Shown: in pieces, positions 41,603 to 48,716 of the stretch | How positions within the stretch are numbered: position 1 is the stretch's first letter | Layout of the letters: each line of letters starts with the position of its first letter | IMG/VR virus record: IMGVR_UViG_3300049617_000144 | Coordinates: 1 to 64,000 of that record | From: a virus | Length of the DNA stretch: 64,000 nt | Direction: 5' to 3' (one strand) | Program-made: the position numbers and the translations under genes | Notes under the pieces: generated by a model | Seen by the model: only the letters and a program-made list of their open reading frames with translations | The model's database searches: none | Told to the model about the DNA's origin: nothing

Positions 41603-41763
41603 TATGTGGAAGCGACTAGATCACCGAACATTAGAAGAGCTTGCTAAAGGGTTCGATACAGTTGGTGGCAAACTTGGAAGAAATTGCCTAATCTTGGAAC
41701 AAAATCTTGCCAAATCCATAATTTTACCTCTGAAAAACAGGACTAACCCTGCTATATAAAGAC

Positions 41764-42927
41764 ATGCTACTCGTTGAAAGACACTTGATCGACGGAACAC
41801 CCGAAATCATCCGACTCTGCACCCAAAGCAAGGAACTGTACAATAAGTGCAATTTCCTCATGCGGAAAGCATGGTTCGGCGGCGAGAAGTTACCCGACAT
41901 CAACACGCTCATCGCCGCCGTCAAGAACGAGGACTGCTTCAAGAACCTACACAACACGAAGACAGCAAAGCAAACCATCCGCAAGTGCTTGACCGACTGG
42001 ACGAATTTCAAGAAAGCACTCAATGCTTACAAGAAAGACTCAAGCAAGTTCCTAAGATGTCCTAAACCACCGTACTACAAAGACAAACTAGCTCAAGTCA
42101 TTTTCTACAACGAAACCATTAAAGGAGGACAATCCAAGAAGAACCAGAAACGCATGACCATTACGCCGAGCAACAACTGCTTCGGCATCCAAAGCATCAG
42201 AGACTACAAGCAAGTGGTCATCACGCCCAAGACCTTCGGTTTTGTAGTGGATGTACAGTACGAGCGTGAAATCAAGAAAGAAAAAGTCAGCAAAGATAAC
42301 GTGTGTTGTATCGACATTGGCGTAAGTAACTTGGCTACGATAACTTCAAATCAACTGGCTGAACCCATATTGGTTAATGGTCGTATCCTCAAGAGCATCA
42401 ACAGGTTATACAACAAGCACCCCAACAAAAGAACGAGTAGGAAACGGTATTTTCAAATTGAAAACTACTTCCATCATGCCAGCAAGTTCATTATTGACTT
42501 GTGCGTGAAGCATGGGATTGGTCGGATCATTATCGGCAAGAATGATGGTTGGAAGCAGGAAGTCAAGATGCGTAAGGAGCCGAAACAGAACTTCCAGTAC
42601 ATTCCTTTCTTTAGGTTTATCGAGAAGATCAAGTACAAGGCGATACTGGCTGGTATCGTTGTGGACTTCACGGAAGAGGCATATACCAGCAAGGCGAGTT
42701 TTCTTGATCGTGATGAACTGCCTGTTTGGGATGCAAAACCGCCGCACTTGTCGGGTACTAGAAACAAGGGGATGTACAAGACATTCCGACCCATTCATGC
42801 TGATGTGAATGGAAGCCTGAATATCGGGCGAAAAGTAATCGGGGATAAAGTCTACGAGATTTTCCCTGATAGGAGCATTGCCGCAATGCCAGTACGGATC
42901 AATCCATTGAAGGCTTTCTGCGTATAA
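41764..42927 (+). CDS. tnpB: TnpB RNA-guided nuclease, copy 3
   Basis: A 387-residue protein, closest to copy 2. Motifs: CCIDIGVSNLATITS, IIIGKNDGWKQ, FTEEAYTSKASFLD, IHADVNGSLNIGRK, ending INPLKAFCV. All three copies keep the RuvC acids, so all may be active. Promoter-like GCTATATAAAG precedes the ATG. Confidence 0.9.
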   Translation: MLLVERHLIDGTPEIIRLCTQSKELYNKCNFLMRKAWFGGEKLPDINTLIAAVKNEDCFKNLHNTKTAKQTIRKCLTDWTNFKKALNAYKKDSSKFLRCPKPPYYKDKLAQVIFYNETIKGGQSKKNQKRMTITPSNNCFGIQSIRDYKQVVITPKTFGFVVDVQYEREIKKEKVSKDNVCCIDIGVSNLATITSNQLAEPILVNGRILKSINRLYNKHPNKRTSRKRYFQIENYFHHASKFIIDLCVKHGIGRIIIGKNDGWKQEVKMRKEPKQNFQYIPFFRFIEKIKYKAILAGIVVDFTEEAYTSKASFLDRDELPVWDAKPPHLSGTRNKGMYKTFRPIHADVNGSLNIGRKVIGDKVYEIFPDRSIAAMPVRINPLKAFCV

Positions 42928-43423
42928 CGGCAGGAAACGGGTTGATTTCGTCAAACTTTGTGCTTGGGTAAGTTTTTCCAAGTTTCAAGGAACGGTCGAA
43001 TGGTGATGGCTTACGAAGCTGCCACCGATGATATTGATTATCGCTGTCACTGACCCACTCAAGGTTTGCAATGTGTGCATTTGCCTTATTGCCGTCAATA
43101 TGATTGACAACCCACCTATGCTCAGCGTTAGGCGGTGGCGGTAGAAATAGTTTAGCTACTAGTCCGTGGACGAGATATCTTTTTACACGACGATCTGTGT
43201 TCCAATTGCTAAGATCGACATATAAATAACTGTCGATGTACAAGCCAGTTTTTTGAAAAACTTTAACTGGTCGATAGCTGTCAGACCTATTCAGGATTGG
43301 TTTCTTATTTTTATCTAATTTTGGCCTACCTCTTTGAAAAATGTAATTAGTTCTTACATTACCGTGGTTACTGACTTGATATAAATCGCCGTAGTTAGGT
43401 ATTAACTTCCATTGTTCGTCCAT
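42899..43423 (-). CDS. NUMOD4/HNH homing endonuclease, C-terminus replaced by TnpB element 3
   Basis: From ATG 43,423: NUMOD4-like opening MDEQWKLIPNYGDLYQVSNHG, then HNH core RWVVNHIDGNKANAHIANLEW. After RKPSPF the frame runs into the right end of TnpB element 3, adding about 30 foreign residues. The catalytic core precedes the insertion, so activity could survive. In the ancestral form it would end shortly after, at 41,631. Confidence 0.75.
   Translation of the reverse strand: MDEQWKLIPNYGDLYQVSNHGNVRTNYIFQRGRPKLDKNKKPILNRSDSYRPVKVFQKTGLYIDSYLYVDLSNWNTDRRVKRYLVHGLVAKLFLPPPPNAEHRWVVNHIDGNKANAHIANLEWVSDSDNQYHRWQLRKPSPFDRSLKLGKTYPSTKFDEINPFPAVIRRKPSMD
42910..42996 (+). ncRNA. Candidate omega-RNA of TnpB copy 3
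   Basis: CTGCGTATAACGGCAGG, then GGGTTGATTTCGTCAAAC, then CTTGGGTAAGTTTTTCCAAG (stem CTTGG/CCAAG) and GGAACGGT, nearly the same as copy 1. The guide would begin CGAATGGTGATGGCTT. The 5' limit is a guess. Confidence 0.6.
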
Positions 43424-43442
43424 GCCTAAATTATATGGACGA

Positions 43443-43600
43443 CTAAACCTCTTCAGCAAGGCGAGCCTGCGACTCCTCAATTAGCTTTTTAAGCCGTTCG
43501 CCCTTATATTTCTTACAGATTACCTTAGCAGCACTCACAGGATTATCGGCGGCTATACTAAATCGTGACTTAAATATACCTGCCCAGTCATGTTAACCAT
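43443..43600 (-). pseudogene. Small frameshifted gene upstream of the HNH gene
   Basis: ATG 43,600 has TTGGAG upstream, but its frame stops after 15 codons. A second frame reads HDWAGIFKSRFSIAADNP and ends AEEV at 43,443. Adding one C after the third codon (ATGGTTAAC to ATGGTTAACC) joins both as MVNHDWAGIFKSRF..., about 51 residues. This is a one-base loss or a sequencing error. The remaining gap to 43,696 holds no further gene. Confidence 0.5.
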
Positions 43601-43696
43601 ATGTTTCTCCAAGTTAAGCGGTTGTTCTTGACAGTTAAGCACCAAATTACTATTCTTCTTCAAAGATGTCAATCGAACTTTTCATGAGGCAAATCA

Positions 43697-44395
43697 ATGG
43701 AATTTTCACTAGAACCGATCATCGAATACGATTTTTCAGACCTTGAATCGCAAGCCTACAAGGTCTGCGTGCTTTGGATAAGTCTATCACGCAAAGTATT
43801 CCCAGAATACAAGCACGGCACCGGCTTACCCAAAAAAGGCGATCCAAGAAAGTGCCAACTTTTCAAGTACGCTTACAAGCTCATTAGGGAGTCTCAAGGT
43901 GTCATTAAACCCGAAGATCTTAGTCTTTACATCAAATCTCAACTTGATATGCTCAAAGCAATCACCCAGCAAAGTGATTTTCCTTTTATAGGGCCTCAGA
44001 TCCTCGTAGGCGACAAAGCCTGGATACGCTGGAAGATGTGGAAGCGGCAATATGACGCCATCTCTAAGCGACAAACTCTTGACGAAGCCAATCTCGACAT
44101 GATTCCCTTTGAGGCAGTCAAAAAAGGCTTAGAGGAAACAAAGCAATTTTTGATCGGGAAGTTTGAAGGGGAGCCTAAAGAAGAACAAATTATGATGGGT
44201 CATGTCGATATGAGCCGCTGGGTGGGCCTAGGGAAGGTCTCGCCTTTTTACGCTATTCTATCCCCTTGGGTAAAAAAATACGTTAAAATCGTCAACCTGG
44301 ACCCTCTGGTGTATGAGAAATCAGTTACCCAGGACGTGATCGATTTGTTCAAGAATTTATTCCACTACGAAACGAGTAAGGCAGGTTCTCAATAG
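43697..44395 (+). CDS. Hypothetical helical protein, 232 aa
   Basis: Starts MEFSLEPIIEYDFSDLESQ; largely helical. Segments include CQLFKYAYKLIRESQGVI, DKAWIRWKMWKRQYD and a C-terminal SPWVKKYVKIVNLDPL. I considered a gp59-type helicase loader but saw no diagnostic motif. It is convergent with a zinc-protein gene and overlaps it by 47 bases. Confidence 0.55.
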   Translation: MEFSLEPIIEYDFSDLESQAYKVCVLWISLSRKVFPEYKHGTGLPKKGDPRKCQLFKYAYKLIRESQGVIKPEDLSLYIKSQLDMLKAITQQSDFPFIGPQILVGDKAWIRWKMWKRQYDAISKRQTLDEANLDMIPFEAVKKGLEETKQFLIGKFEGEPKEEQIMMGHVDMSRWVGLGKVSPFYAILSPWVKKYVKIVNLDPLVYEKSVTQDVIDLFKNLFHYETSKAGSQ

Positions 44396-44564
44396 GATAG
44401 TGACAATGGGGACACTGCCGTAGATTTGGCAACATAAAGTCCTCACCGCAGAACCAGCAGGAACCATAAACTGGCCAGGAACATTCTGAGCAAATGCCAC
44501 CGTCACGCTCGCTTACTGGTTCGTAGCAATTTGGACATCGGGTTCTTTGAGTTGAATTTCGCAT
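44349..44564 (-). CDS. Double zinc-ribbon protein, 71 aa
   Basis: Four cysteine pairs: CPNCYEPV, CSECSWPV, CWFCGEDF, CPHCHYPI. This makes two zinc ribbons like those in small phage and ribosome-associated proteins. Overlaps the convergent 232-aa gene by 47 bases and the upstream 69-aa gene by 62. Confidence 0.6.
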   Translation of the reverse strand: MRNSTQRTRCPNCYEPVSERDGGICSECSWPVYGSCWFCGEDFMLPNLRQCPHCHYPIENLPYSFRSGINS

Positions 44565-44712
44565 TGTTCACTCCCATTAACAAAGCCAACTTAAAGCATA
44601 ATGGGCATAATCTTAAACTTATACCCCTAGGAATGTTGTGGAAAATGGTAATACCTTCAGAATGCCCATTGATATCAATGGGCATTCTGCAATGGTCACA
44701 ATGATTCTTCAA
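44503..44712 (-). CDS. Small zinc-ribbon protein, 69 aa
   Basis: CDHCRMPI near the start and CPLCFKLA near residue 35 form one zinc site. Starts one base after the pyrB stop region and overlaps the next zinc-protein gene. Operon with pyrB. Function unknown. Confidence 0.5.
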   Translation of the reverse strand: MKNHCDHCRMPIDINGHSEGITIFHNIPRGISLRLCPLCFKLALLMGVNNAKFNSKNPMSKLLRTSKRA

Positions 44713-44713
44713 T

Positions 44714-45613
44714 TTACTTTCCCAATACGTGGTTCAGGATGGCCATGCGGATGAACAGGCCGTTTCTTGACTGTTCAAAATAAACACATCTTGGATCTTT
44801 GTCAAGTTCTCTTGGCATTTCCTTCCCTCTCGGAAAGTGGTGCATGATCAAGGCATCTTTGCGAATAGCTTCCAGGTAATCCAAAGTAAGTTTGAATTTA
44901 TGAACTGTGCCACCTGGGTTGCTTGGCAGCATGTAAACCACATCTGCCTGATCAAGATAGCCGCCAATTTGCAATTCCGACACACTGGTATGGCGACCTG
45001 TGGGTAGTTGCTGAGGACGGAATTGGCCAGTGTAATAGATGTGCATATCGAACATGTCGGCAAAATGCATCAGGGAAGTTACTACGGCACTCCCGGAGAT
45101 GTCGCCAATGAACATTATCGTCTTGGCGTCTGGCCGCAATCTTTGAATTGTGTACATATCTTGCAGGGCCTGAATTGGATGTTCGTTATTGCCGTCTCGA
45201 CAATTGATGATCGGGCATTTCGAAACGTCGGAAGCCTTGACGGCAGAGCCTGGTTCTGGATGTCGTAGTGCGATAACATCCGAGTAACAAGACACCGATG
45301 CGACGATATCTTCCAGGGTTTCACCACGGAGGTCACAAGTTGAATTGCGAACATTTTCAACCGAGATGACATTCCCACCTAGTTTTATCATAGCTGATTC
45401 GAATCCGAGTCTGGTTCGTGTCGATGGCTCATAGAAGAGGGTGGTCAAGATTTTATTACCAGGAAATGACGACCAGTGTTTGCCGTTTTCCAAATTACTT
45501 TTGGCTTTGTCGGCAAAATCAAATAGATTCTGGATATCGGGCTCTTTGATGTCATGAGAAGAAACAACGTGTTTCATCTTGACGGGGGTACGGGTTGCAA
45601 TTTCAGTTTTCAT
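44714..45613 (-). CDS. pyrB: Aspartate carbamoyltransferase catalytic chain
   Basis: A 299-residue ATCase. Carbamoyl-phosphate loop FYEPSTRTRLGFESAM (STRTR 64-68); RHPEPGSA and NEHPIQALQDMYTI follow; C-terminal HHFPRGKEMP and RNGLFIRMAILNHVL match PLPR and GxFxRQALL. In E. coli PyrB, Lys84 of the 80s loop (GKKGET) completes the neighbouring active site; here the loop reads CDLRGET with Arg instead. The regulatory chain is absent. It makes carbamoyl aspartate, the first committed step of pyrimidine synthesis. This is a rare phage gene. Confidence 0.9.
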   Translation of the reverse strand: MKTEIATRTPVKMKHVVSSHDIKEPDIQNLFDFADKAKSNLENGKHWSSFPGNKILTTLFYEPSTRTRLGFESAMIKLGGNVISVENVRNSTCDLRGETLEDIVASVSCYSDVIALRHPEPGSAVKASDVSKCPIINCRDGNNEHPIQALQDMYTIQRLRPDAKTIMFIGDISGSAVVTSLMHFADMFDMHIYYTGQFRPQQLPTGRHTSVSELQIGGYLDQADVVYMLPSNPGGTVHKFKLTLDYLEAIRKDALIMHHFPRGKEMPRELDKDPRCVYFEQSRNGLFIRMAILNHVLGK

Positions 45614-45664
45614 ATTTTTCTCCTTTGATTGAAATTATAACGAAAAACAACGCTGGAGGCAATG

Positions 45665-46447
45665 TTAGTAATTATCGACATGAACCAATATCGAATCACA
45701 GATTTCCTGTACACTTTGTGAAGGAGAAAAGAATTCAAAAAAACTACAAGGTTCTAGCTGCCAATTATGGCTTTTGATAGGGCTGTCCACTTCCACGGAA
45801 CCAATCGTGATCATACCAGTCGATTCTTCATATCGTATAATAATCTGGTATTGATCCACACGATGCTGGTCACGTCTTTGGACTCCCATGCCGGTGACTC
45901 CCCAATGGACGATATATTCACGATCAGGCTTTGTTTCAAGAATGCCTTCGTACTGGAATATCCTTTGGGACATTTTTCTTTCAATGTAAGATCCAACTCG
46001 TTTAGTAAGAGCTTCCAGGCTTGTGAAATCAGTAACTCCGACTTCAACGTCCCCTCTGTCTACTTCTTTAGCTTCATCGAGTATTTTCACAACTAATGCA
46101 TCTGGATATTTGCAATAGTAATCGTTAATGTCGATTACCTTTTTGCAGATCCAGACAGATTCACCTTTCGCATCAACACTTTGCCTTTGAATGGAACAAC
46201 GCACGCCGCCGTAAGGAGTAAAATTAACCCGAATGGCCCCAAAGCCATCACCCCAAAATACTCCGCTGTTCATAGTCTCATTGGCCATTTTATTGCCGAT
46301 AGAGGATTTACGAAGCTGACGGTTGACGTAATCTAACTGAAGTTCATAGACTGGTTTGTTGCCTGAATTTGGATCGTAAGGTGGTTTTGGCCTATCGAAC
46401 CCAAAGTTTGCAAACTCCAGCCATTGTCGGAACCGTAATTTTTCCAT
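45665..46447 (-). CDS. Hypothetical protein with targeting-like N-terminus, 260 aa
   Basis: Starts MEKLRFRQWLEFANFGFDR, a clear recurrent motif (FRQWLE). Later parts are beta-rich (FGAIRVNFTPYGGVRC, YQIIIRYEESTGMITIGSV). No domain was recognised. The start lies back to back with a plus-strand gene, sharing a 19-base spacer with TATATA. Confidence 0.55.
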   Translation of the reverse strand: MEKLRFRQWLEFANFGFDRPKPPYDPNSGNKPVYELQLDYVNRQLRKSSIGNKMANETMNSGVFWGDGFGAIRVNFTPYGGVRCSIQRQSVDAKGESVWICKKVIDINDYYCKYPDALVVKILDEAKEVDRGDVEVGVTDFTSLEALTKRVGSYIERKMSQRIFQYEGILETKPDREYIVHWGVTGMGVQRRDQHRVDQYQIIIRYEESTGMITIGSVEVDSPIKSHNWQLEPCSFFEFFSPSQSVQEICDSILVHVDNY

Positions 46448-46465
46448 TCGTAATGTATATAGGTT

Positions 46466-46912
46466 ATGCTAAAGAGATTTCATGTATGGCTTGAAGAATA
46501 CAACAAAAAGAAGCGAGTTGAGAAACAACTGATGGACCGCTTGTTTCCTAATGCAGATGTTGATCCTTCTGAGATTAAAATCAAGGGCTTAAAAATGCTG
46601 CCTAAAGCAATTGATGAACTTGGAATTGAGGACGATCATACAGTAGACGATTTGAAAAATTGGATTCCCAACAATCAAGGAGCTACCCTCACTCAGTTCT
46701 TTGCCATGCTCAATCCAGACGACGTGCCCGATCAGGCTCCGCTTCACGGCGACAAGGCACAACTGCCACCGGAACAAGATCAACAGCCTGATCAACAACC
46801 TCCAGAGCAGCCTCAACAGCCAGGCATGGACATGGACCCTCAACAACTACCACAACCCGCCATGCCACAACAGCAGCCACAATTCAGGCCAAAACCGAAG
46901 AGAATAATGTAG
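46466..46912 (+). CDS. Pro/Gln-rich protein with targeting-like N-terminus, 148 aa
   Basis: Starts MLKRFHVWLEEYNKKKRVE. A globular part to about residue 95 is followed by a Pro/Gln tail (PPEQDQQPDQQPPEQPQQP). TATATA lies five bases before the ATG, without a ribosome site. Tail resembles virion-associated linkers, but no function is known. Confidence 0.55.
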   Translation: MLKRFHVWLEEYNKKKRVEKQLMDRLFPNADVDPSEIKIKGLKMLPKAIDELGIEDDHTVDDLKNWIPNNQGATLTQFFAMLNPDDVPDQAPLHGDKAQLPPEQDQQPDQQPPEQPQQPGMDMDPQQLPQPAMPQQQPQFRPKPKRIM

Positions 46913-46931
46913 TTGGAGACTCTGATACAAT

Positions 46932-47162
46932 ATGAACGCATTCAAATTCAAGATCGGCCAAATCATTAAGAGTAAAAGGTTTGGCGAGATGAAAGTTTTG
47001 TTTAGATGGCATCGCCCGCCAGGCGAGAATATCTATGATGTGCAGTTCTTAACCACTGAAAAGAACTGCACATACGACGAAAAAGAATTGGAGAAATTCA
47101 ATGAATCTCAGTCAAACCGAAATGAAGTGCAAACAAATCGAGAAATTGCCCGTCGTCAATGA
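46932..47162 (+). CDS. Hypothetical protein, 76 aa
   Basis: Starts MNAFKFKIGQIIKSKRFG; the opening beta strands (GQIIKSKRFGEMKVLFRW) suggest a small SH3-like barrel. The C-terminus is polar. Its stop overlaps the next ORF start. Confidence 0.5.
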   Translation: MNAFKFKIGQIIKSKRFGEMKVLFRWHRPPGENIYDVQFLTTEKNCTYDEKELEKFNESQSNRNEVQTNREIARRQ

Positions 47163-47344
47163 GTGACCGAAAGTGCGAGGACGATACGAGTCGTCAAAAA
47201 AGACGCTTCACAATCGACAAATTCTGTGGTATAATTAGGAAGGTTAGCATGATGCGAAGAGAGTTAGTCAGGCACATCCAAGCCAGGATGCGTGAGATAG
47301 GTCGGCCTGATCTGGTAAGTTTGAAGGTCGAGGAATTAAATTAA
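47159..47344 (+). CDS. Short basic ORF, 61 aa or 31 aa
   Basis: The frame opens at 47,159 (overlapping stop) but a TATAAT box at 47,228-47,233 and AAGG before 47,249 favour the internal ATG, which gives MMRRELVRHIQARMREIGRP, 31 residues. Basic helix. Uncertain. Confidence 0.4.
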   Translation: MSDRKCEDDTSRQKRRFTIDKFCGIIRKVSMMRRELVRHIQARMREIGRPDLVSLKVEELN

Positions 47345-47372
47345 TTTTTCATGCATTAAGAGAGTAATATGA

Positions 47373-47651
47373 CTAGATTTCTACCGGCTCGCCCTCGACA
47401 TCAAACTTGAAAGAAAGGCCCGGTTTCTTCTTCTCGGGTTTGCTGACTTCGATCTTGAAAATGGAGTCCGCTCCGTCGCCATCCCATTCGAACTTCTTGC
47501 TTTCATCTACCACTATTGGGAAACTGTGACCAGTATTTCCCAACGACTTGATGTGTTTCAACAACTCCTCAAGCGTATTATCCACGTCACGGCAGGTTAT
47601 TGTGATGGTCTTGGTGTTCTGCCCCTGCTTCCACTCGTTAAAAGAGATCAT
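47373..47651 (-). CDS. Hypothetical protein with targeting-like N-terminus, 92 aa
   Basis: Starts MISFNEWKQGQNTKTITI. TAAATA (47,656-47,661) lies four bases upstream of the ATG, in the same CTAAATACTGCATGA context as at 33,120. The body is strand-rich (KFEWDGDGADSIFKIEVS) and the tail is Lys/Pro-rich. Not recognised. Confidence 0.55.
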   Translation of the reverse strand: MISFNEWKQGQNTKTITITCRDVDNTLEELLKHIKSLGNTGHSFPIVVDESKKFEWDGDGADSIFKIEVSKPEKKKPGLSFKFDVEGEPVEI

Positions 47652-47735
47652 GCAGTATTTAGTCGAGGATGAAGTTCTTTATCCTGAAGACTAAGCACTT
47701 TTCCGATCTTTCGGTCCCGGCTCAAGAGGCTGGAC

Positions 47736-47764
47736 TTGATTTTCTGGATTTTTGTTGCTACAAT
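47736..47764 (+). promoter_or_regulatory. Sigma70-type promoter of the ribbon-helix-helix gene
   Basis: TTGATT (47,736-47,741), a 17-base spacer and TACAAT (47,759-47,764) lie immediately before the ATG at 47,773. The leader would be very short. Autoregulation by the encoded RHH protein is an inference. Confidence 0.65.
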
Positions 47765-47772
47765 TCCGCACC

Positions 47773-47958
47773 ATGGCACGACCAAAGAAATCCCCATCAG
47801 AAACCTTGTCCTACATGCTCCGCATTCGCATGTCCCAGGAAGACCGTGAACTCCTGGAACAGGCGGCGAAGTTCAACAGCCTGCAACTATCGTCCTGGGC
47901 ACGGAGCGAACTTGTGGTTCTGGCACGGGCGATTGTTGAGAAAAAAATCAAAAAGTAA
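47773..47958 (+). CDS. Ribbon-helix-helix DNA-binding protein, 61 aa
   Basis: From ATG 47,773: MARPKKSPSETLSYMLRIRM then SQEDRELLEQAAKFNSLQLSS and SWARSELVVLARAI. This is a short strand followed by two helices, as in Arc/MetJ or CopG/MobC-type dimers. It has the GC-rich codon use of the island at 47.7-49.4 kb, unlike the phage genes. Likely a small repressor of plasmid or mobile-element type. Confidence 0.65.
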   Translation: MARPKKSPSETLSYMLRIRMSQEDRELLEQAAKFNSLQLSSWARSELVVLARAIVEKKIKK

Positions 47959-47970
47959 CTAAATAAAAGC

Positions 47971-48127
47971 GTGCCTCTGGTGACACTTGCTAAAGGCTAA
48001 CCCTTCTGGATTAGAAGGAGACGAAGGTGGGATTTGAACCCACGAAACACTCGGCTAGAGCGATGTGCGTGGTTAGCAGCCACGCTCCTTAGACCAGACT
48101 CGGACACTTCGTCGTCACCAGAGGCAC
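47971..48127. repeat. 14-base inverted repeat enclosing the tRNA gene
   Basis: GTGCCTCTGGTGAC (47,971-47,984) and GTCACCAGAGGCAC (48,114-48,127) are perfect inverted repeats around the tRNA-Ser gene, the right arm touching the 5' end of the tRNA. It may be a processing stem or the ends of a small mobile cassette. Confidence 0.75.
48020..48113 (-). tRNA. tRNA-Ser (GCT anticodon)
   Basis: On the minus strand GACGAAG pairs with CTTCGTC (acceptor stem). The D arm includes TCCGAGTCTGGTCTAAGGA, the anticodon arm is CGTGG-CTGCTAA-CCACG with anticodon GCT, a long variable arm is typical of serine tRNAs, and the T arm is GTGGG-TTCAAAT-CCCAC. CCA is not encoded. The coding strand is opposite to the RHH gene. 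Confidence 0.92.
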
Positions 48128-48222
48128 TAGCGTTTCATAGGTAAATACACCTTGTTTGTGTTGAAACAACTTAACCAGCAATCGGCTTTTGAAATTTGGA
48201 CCGTCGCCGCCGAAAAAGCTCA

Positions 48223-48432
48223 TTGACTTTGGTGAAGAAGACGATAGGATAAAGATGGAGCAAACACGCCGACTGAATATCCCCATTGTGATATTCTTGG
48301 GTCGGAGATAGCAGCCCGAATTTGATTGTCGGGCGAGCGACAAGTGTCACCTACGAGGTGGCCTTCCCGATCTGGACAGGCGGGTATTGTTCCAGCCCCG
48401 ACGGCCTTTTTACAGGGCCTTCGGGGTTTTTT
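48223..48432 (+). ncRNA. Promoter-to-terminator structured small RNA, unit 1
   Basis: TTGACT (48,223-48,228), 16-base spacer and TAGGAT (48,245-48,250) precede a run of hairpins: CCGAC...GTCGG with GAATATC/GATATTC (48,269-48,305), GCCCGA/TCGGGC (48,314-48,334), GTCACC/GGTGGC near 48,344-48,359, and an intrinsic terminator CCCCGA-GGCC/GGGCC-TCGGGG with T6 (48,396-48,432). About 175 nt. No ORF fits. Function unknown; regulatory or replication-control RNA are options. Confidence 0.6.
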
Positions 48433-48436
48433 CACT

Positions 48437-48716
48437 TCACGGTGGATACGTCCGTACCCCGCCTTCTCGTTCTTTGATCAGCTTGCGATAATTCGGGCCA
48501 TCTGCCGAAAGCGCCCCGCATACCATATCCACAATCTGGATAAGGTCTTCCGTGTGTGACTTAACTCGTTGAGGGGCTTTGATTCGTGGCACTTTGTTGT
48601 GATAGCCGGCGTGTTTCTTGAGAAAACGCAGGAAGTCCTTGTCGAACTTTTCAGCACTCGGCGTCAAACAGCAGCTTCGCCTCCAACAATTCATCCCTGC
48701 ATTGATCGATGGTCAT
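48437..48716 (-). pseudogene. Frameshifted small gene
   Basis: ATG 48,714-48,716 overlaps the previous stop (TTATGACC) and reads MTIDQCRDELLEAKLLFDAEC then stops. Another frame continues with AEKFDKDFLRFLKKHAGYH to REGGVRTYPP (stop 48,437). Joined they give one protein of about 92 residues; a single +1 shift is needed. Either a mutation, a sequencing error, or a true frameshift site. Family unknown. Confidence 0.5.

Larger units (their letters stand above)
41654..42996 (+). mobile_element. IS200/IS605-type TnpB-only element, copy 3
   Basis: Left flank AGGGTT at 41,648-41,653; right end GGAACGGT at 42,989-42,996. It sits in the 3' end of an HNH gene: removing it makes that minus-strand frame read RKPSPFEPFSKLF and stop at 41,631. 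The left end closely matches copy 1 (CAAACTTGGAAG, CTTGGAACAAAATCTTGCC). Confidence 0.78.

Noticed and set aside
41614-41667. Short plus-strand frame MWKRLDHRTLEELAKGF before TnpB copy 3
   Set aside because: On the minus strand the same bases form the restored C-terminus and stop of the HNH gene; no ribosome site.
47669-47962. Alternative frame of 97 codons over the RHH gene
   Set aside because: The RHH frame fits a known fold and starts right after the promoter; this one is Ser/Pro/His-rich noise.
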